Shown piece by piece: positions 5,811 to 6,748 of a DNA stretch of 6,748 nt. The notes beneath the pieces are model-generated. The model was not told where the DNA came from. It worked only from the letters and a program-made list of their open reading frames with translations, and searched no databases. Source of the stretch: Atopobium sp. (GTDB lineage Bacteria > Actinomycetota > Coriobacteriia > Coriobacteriales > Atopobiaceae); the NCBI GenBank assembly GCA_015259045.1, contig JABZHD010000058.1, positions 1 through 6,748 on the forward strand. Reading direction: 5' to 3'. The position numbers were made by a program, and so were the translations under genes. The first letter of the stretch is position 1; each line of letters opens with the position of its first letter.

Positions 5811-6080
5811 TTAAAAGAGATCAGAATGAGAACCGGTTCCAAAAAGAAAAAGAAGTAAGTCTTCGTTATCAATTCTGTAAATAAGAAGCCAGTCCGGCTT
5901 GATGTGACATTCTCTAAAATCTGCGTAAGAGCCGGTCAGAGAATGGTCGCGATATTTTTCTGGGAGTGATTTTTGAGAGGCGAGGGTGTCCACAACTTCA
6001 GTAAGTAACTCAAGCTTGAGACCTCTTTTTTGAGCTGATTTGATGTCTTTTTTTAAATTGATTAGAGAGAACGATTTCAA
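5811..6080 (-). CDS. YafQ-family toxin (RelE superfamily mRNA interferase)
   Basis: This 89-residue protein is a RelE-fold toxin of the YafQ group, which cuts mRNA on the ribosome and is neutralised by its partner antitoxin. Alignment by eye with Escherichia coli YafQ places His46 at His50, His59 at His63, Asp63-Trp64 at Asp67-Trp68, His85 at His87 and Phe89 at Phe91. Conserved stretches are RDHSLTGS, HIKPDW, LIYRI and GTGSHSDLF. The residue matching Arg83 is Gly81 (codon GGA). The only plausible start is TTG at 6080, which overlaps the antitoxin stop by four bases (TTGA). It is supported by GGAGGT at 6090-6095, nine bases upstream; there is no internal Met. Base composition is AT-rich (21 G+C in line 6001-6060). 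The order antitoxin then toxin is usual for the family. Confidence 0.9.
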   Translation of the reverse strand: MKSFSLINLKKDIKSAQKRGLKLELLTEVVDTLASQKSLPEKYRDHSLTGSYADFRECHIKPDWLLIYRIDNEDLLLFLFGTGSHSDLF

Positions 6081-6355
6081 GCATCTAAGACCTCCGACAT
6101 TGCGTCGGAGAATGAGGCATAGTGCTTGTAGTCTTCTGGGTGCTTTTTCATGTTGGTGTATTCATTAAGGGCTTCTATAGTTTGAGCATTAGGAATTTCT
6201 CGCTTGATTTCAAAAGGAATTCCCTGCTCACGAACAGTCTGACGAAGAAAAATGGTAATAGCAGTAGTAAGATCCATGCCTAAATCTTTGAGAAGCTCCT
6301 GAGCATTCTTCTTGAGCGTTGGATCCAAATTTATATTTGTGCTTACTTTTGCCAT
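6077..6355 (-). CDS. RelB/DinJ-family antitoxin
   Basis: This 92-residue protein is the antitoxin of the pair. Its N-terminus has the ribbon-helix-helix pattern: a short strand (STNINLDP), then helices around LKKNAQELLKDLG and TTAITIFLRQTVREQG, followed by the PFEI segment common in RelB/DinJ proteins. This part would dimerise and bind the operon's operator. The C-terminal half (about 52-92), rich in charged residues, would wrap the toxin. The ATG at 6355 is preceded by AAGGCGG-like sequence. The gene overlaps the toxin TTG start by four bases. The promoter and an inverted repeat lie directly upstream, so autorepression by antitoxin or the complex is expected from the family. Confidence 0.92.
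   Translation of the reverse strand: MAKVSTNINLDPTLKKNAQELLKDLGMDLTTAITIFLRQTVREQGIPFEIKREIPNAQTIEALNEYTNMKKHPEDYKHYASFSDAMSEVLDA
6090..6110 (-). promoter_or_regulatory. Hairpin burying the toxin Shine-Dalgarno
   Basis: On the - strand transcript, CUCCGAC (6110-6104) pairs perfectly with GUCGGAG (6098-6092) around a GCAAU loop. The toxin's Shine-Dalgarno GGAGGU (6095-6090) begins inside the second arm: its first four bases are in the stem. The hairpin lies within the last codons of the antitoxin gene, so a ribosome finishing the antitoxin would melt it just before the toxin start. Confidence 0.7.
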
Positions 6356-6369
6356 AATGACCCGCCTTT

Positions 6370-6390
6370 CTTGTAGCTATGTTATACAAG
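6370..6390. promoter_or_regulatory. Operator-like inverted repeat of the toxin-antitoxin operon
   Basis: CTTGTA (6370-6375) and TACAAG (6385-6390) are inverted arms separated by nine bases. The repeat covers the -10 box and expected transcription start of the operon, the position where RelB/DinJ-type antitoxins commonly repress their own promoter. Confidence 0.55.
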
Positions 6391-6409
6391 ATGATGACGG
6401 TAAAGTCAA
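6381..6409 (-). promoter_or_regulatory. Sigma-70-type promoter of the toxin-antitoxin operon
   Basis: The - strand has TTGACT (6409-6404) and TATAAC (6386-6381), each matching five of six consensus bases, with a 17-base spacer. Transcription would start near 6374, leaving a leader of about 19 bases before the antitoxin ATG. Confidence 0.75.
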
Positions 6410-6411
6410 TA

Positions 6412-6447
6412 AATATGTGCGCATCATAGGTACAATACGCACATATT
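6412..6447. repeat. Inverted repeat between the EEP gene and the toxin-antitoxin promoter
   Basis: AATATGTGCG (6412-6421) and CGCACATATT (6438-6447) are perfect 10-base inverted arms with a 16-base gap. The repeat ends two bases from the -35 box of the toxin-antitoxin promoter and starts 26 bases after the EEP-family stop. It could be a second regulator site, or a weak terminator of the upstream gene on the - strand, where TATTTATT follows; the long loop argues against a classical terminator. Confidence 0.6.
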
Positions 6448-6473
6448 GTGTATATAAATTACTATCTTCTGTT

Positions 6474-6748
6474 CTATTCTTTACTCTTTAGGGTGAAAGA
6501 CAACAGAACCGGGTTGTGATCAGAGTAGGCAAACTGCGTGTCAATATTTCTAGCGGTTGCAACAACATTGTCCGAGACAATCCAACCATCAACCGTGGTG
6601 GTGTACGTTTTGTCCTTCTCGTATGGAATGTCATCTCCACGGCAGGTAGGAACGTTGGTAAGGTTGTCTGGAGCTACAACACTAAAGCCTTCTGGCAAAT
6701 CAGAATCTTTGAGTTCTGCTACCCAGTCTGGTACCTGCTGAACAGAAG
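6474..6748 (-). CDS. Endonuclease/exonuclease/phosphatase family protein, C-terminal part
   Basis: Only the last 91 codons are in the window; the frame is open to the right edge, so the start lies beyond it. The final YSDHNPVLLSF holds the Ser-Asp-His-x-Pro motif of this metal-dependent phosphodiesterase superfamily, where the Asp and His complete the active site. Before it, the segment CRGDDIPYEKDKTYTTTVDG and the following WIVSDNV fit the usual description of the last strands leading to that motif. The substrate (nucleic acid, phospholipid or other phosphoester) cannot be judged from this part. A TTG at 6698 is in frame but is internal and has no ribosome site. The gene points the same way as the toxin-antitoxin operon but is separated by 118 bases containing a promoter. 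Confidence 0.82.
   Translation of the reverse strand, partial: SVQQVPDWVAELKDSDLPEGFSVVAPDNLTNVPTCRGDDIPYEKDKTYTTTVDGWIVSDNVVATARNIDTQFAYSDHNPVLLSFTLKSKE

Noticed and set aside
5829..5838. Palindrome GAACCGGTTC near the toxin 3' end.
   Set aside because: It encodes the GTGS part of the toxin, is only 10 bp, and is not followed by a T-run.
6009..6020. Perfect 12-bp palindrome CTCAAGCTTGAG inside the toxin gene.
   Set aside because: It is fully explained as coding sequence and has no position relative to a promoter or junction.
6538..6741. A + strand open frame opposite the EEP-family gene.
   Set aside because: The - strand frame carries the conserved SDHNP motif and runs on past the window; the + frame has no support.

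Overview
The window looks like chromosomal DNA of a Gram-positive anaerobe. Gene content (a DUF1858/DUF438/hemerythrin/PAS protein, an OFA-type MFS carrier, a short spermidine-synthase-like protein), moderate GC of about 50-55% in hand-counted lines of the core genes, and strong GAGAGGAG Shine-Dalgarno sites all suggest the Coriobacteriia, perhaps Atopobium/Lancefieldella/Olsenella. That assignment is inference from gene style, not from a marker gene.

Layout, left to right. (1) 75-830 (+) encodes a spermidine-synthase-like protein that ends in a Rho-independent terminator. (2) 847-2683 is an AT-rich block (about 30% GC in one hand-counted line) holding a single ABC exporter gene (1023-2654, +). 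It lies between two imperfect direct repeats (772-846 and 2684-2758, 68 of 75 positions identical). (3) 2717-3979 (-) encodes a 12-helix MFS carrier of the OFA/MCT type. (4) 4098-5690 (-) encodes a four-domain DUF1858/DUF438/hemerythrin/PAS protein. A strong hairpin lies between these last two genes. (5) 5811-6355 (-) is a RelB/DinJ-YafQ type II toxin-antitoxin operon with a well-formed promoter and an operator-like inverted repeat. (6) 6474-6748 (-) is the C-terminal end of an endonuclease/exonuclease/phosphatase family protein that runs off the window.

The most informative structure is the repeat pair around the ABC gene. Each copy carries both the tail of the spermidine-synthase-like gene on the + strand and the tail of the MFS gene on the - strand, although each is needed for only one of them. 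The simplest reading is that the two genes were once convergent neighbours with 3' ends overlapping by 26 bp, and that a foreign ABC gene was inserted with duplication of the overlap, leaving both host genes intact. No integrase, transposase or terminal inverted repeat is visible, so the mechanism is open.

A second notable structure is in the toxin-antitoxin operon. The toxin appears to start at a TTG overlapping the antitoxin stop. Its Shine-Dalgarno is partly buried in a perfect 7-bp hairpin inside the end of the antitoxin coding sequence, which suggests that toxin translation depends on antitoxin translation. The toxin also has Gly where Escherichia coli YafQ has active-site Arg83. The window shows no tRNA, rRNA, CRISPR array or insertion sequence.
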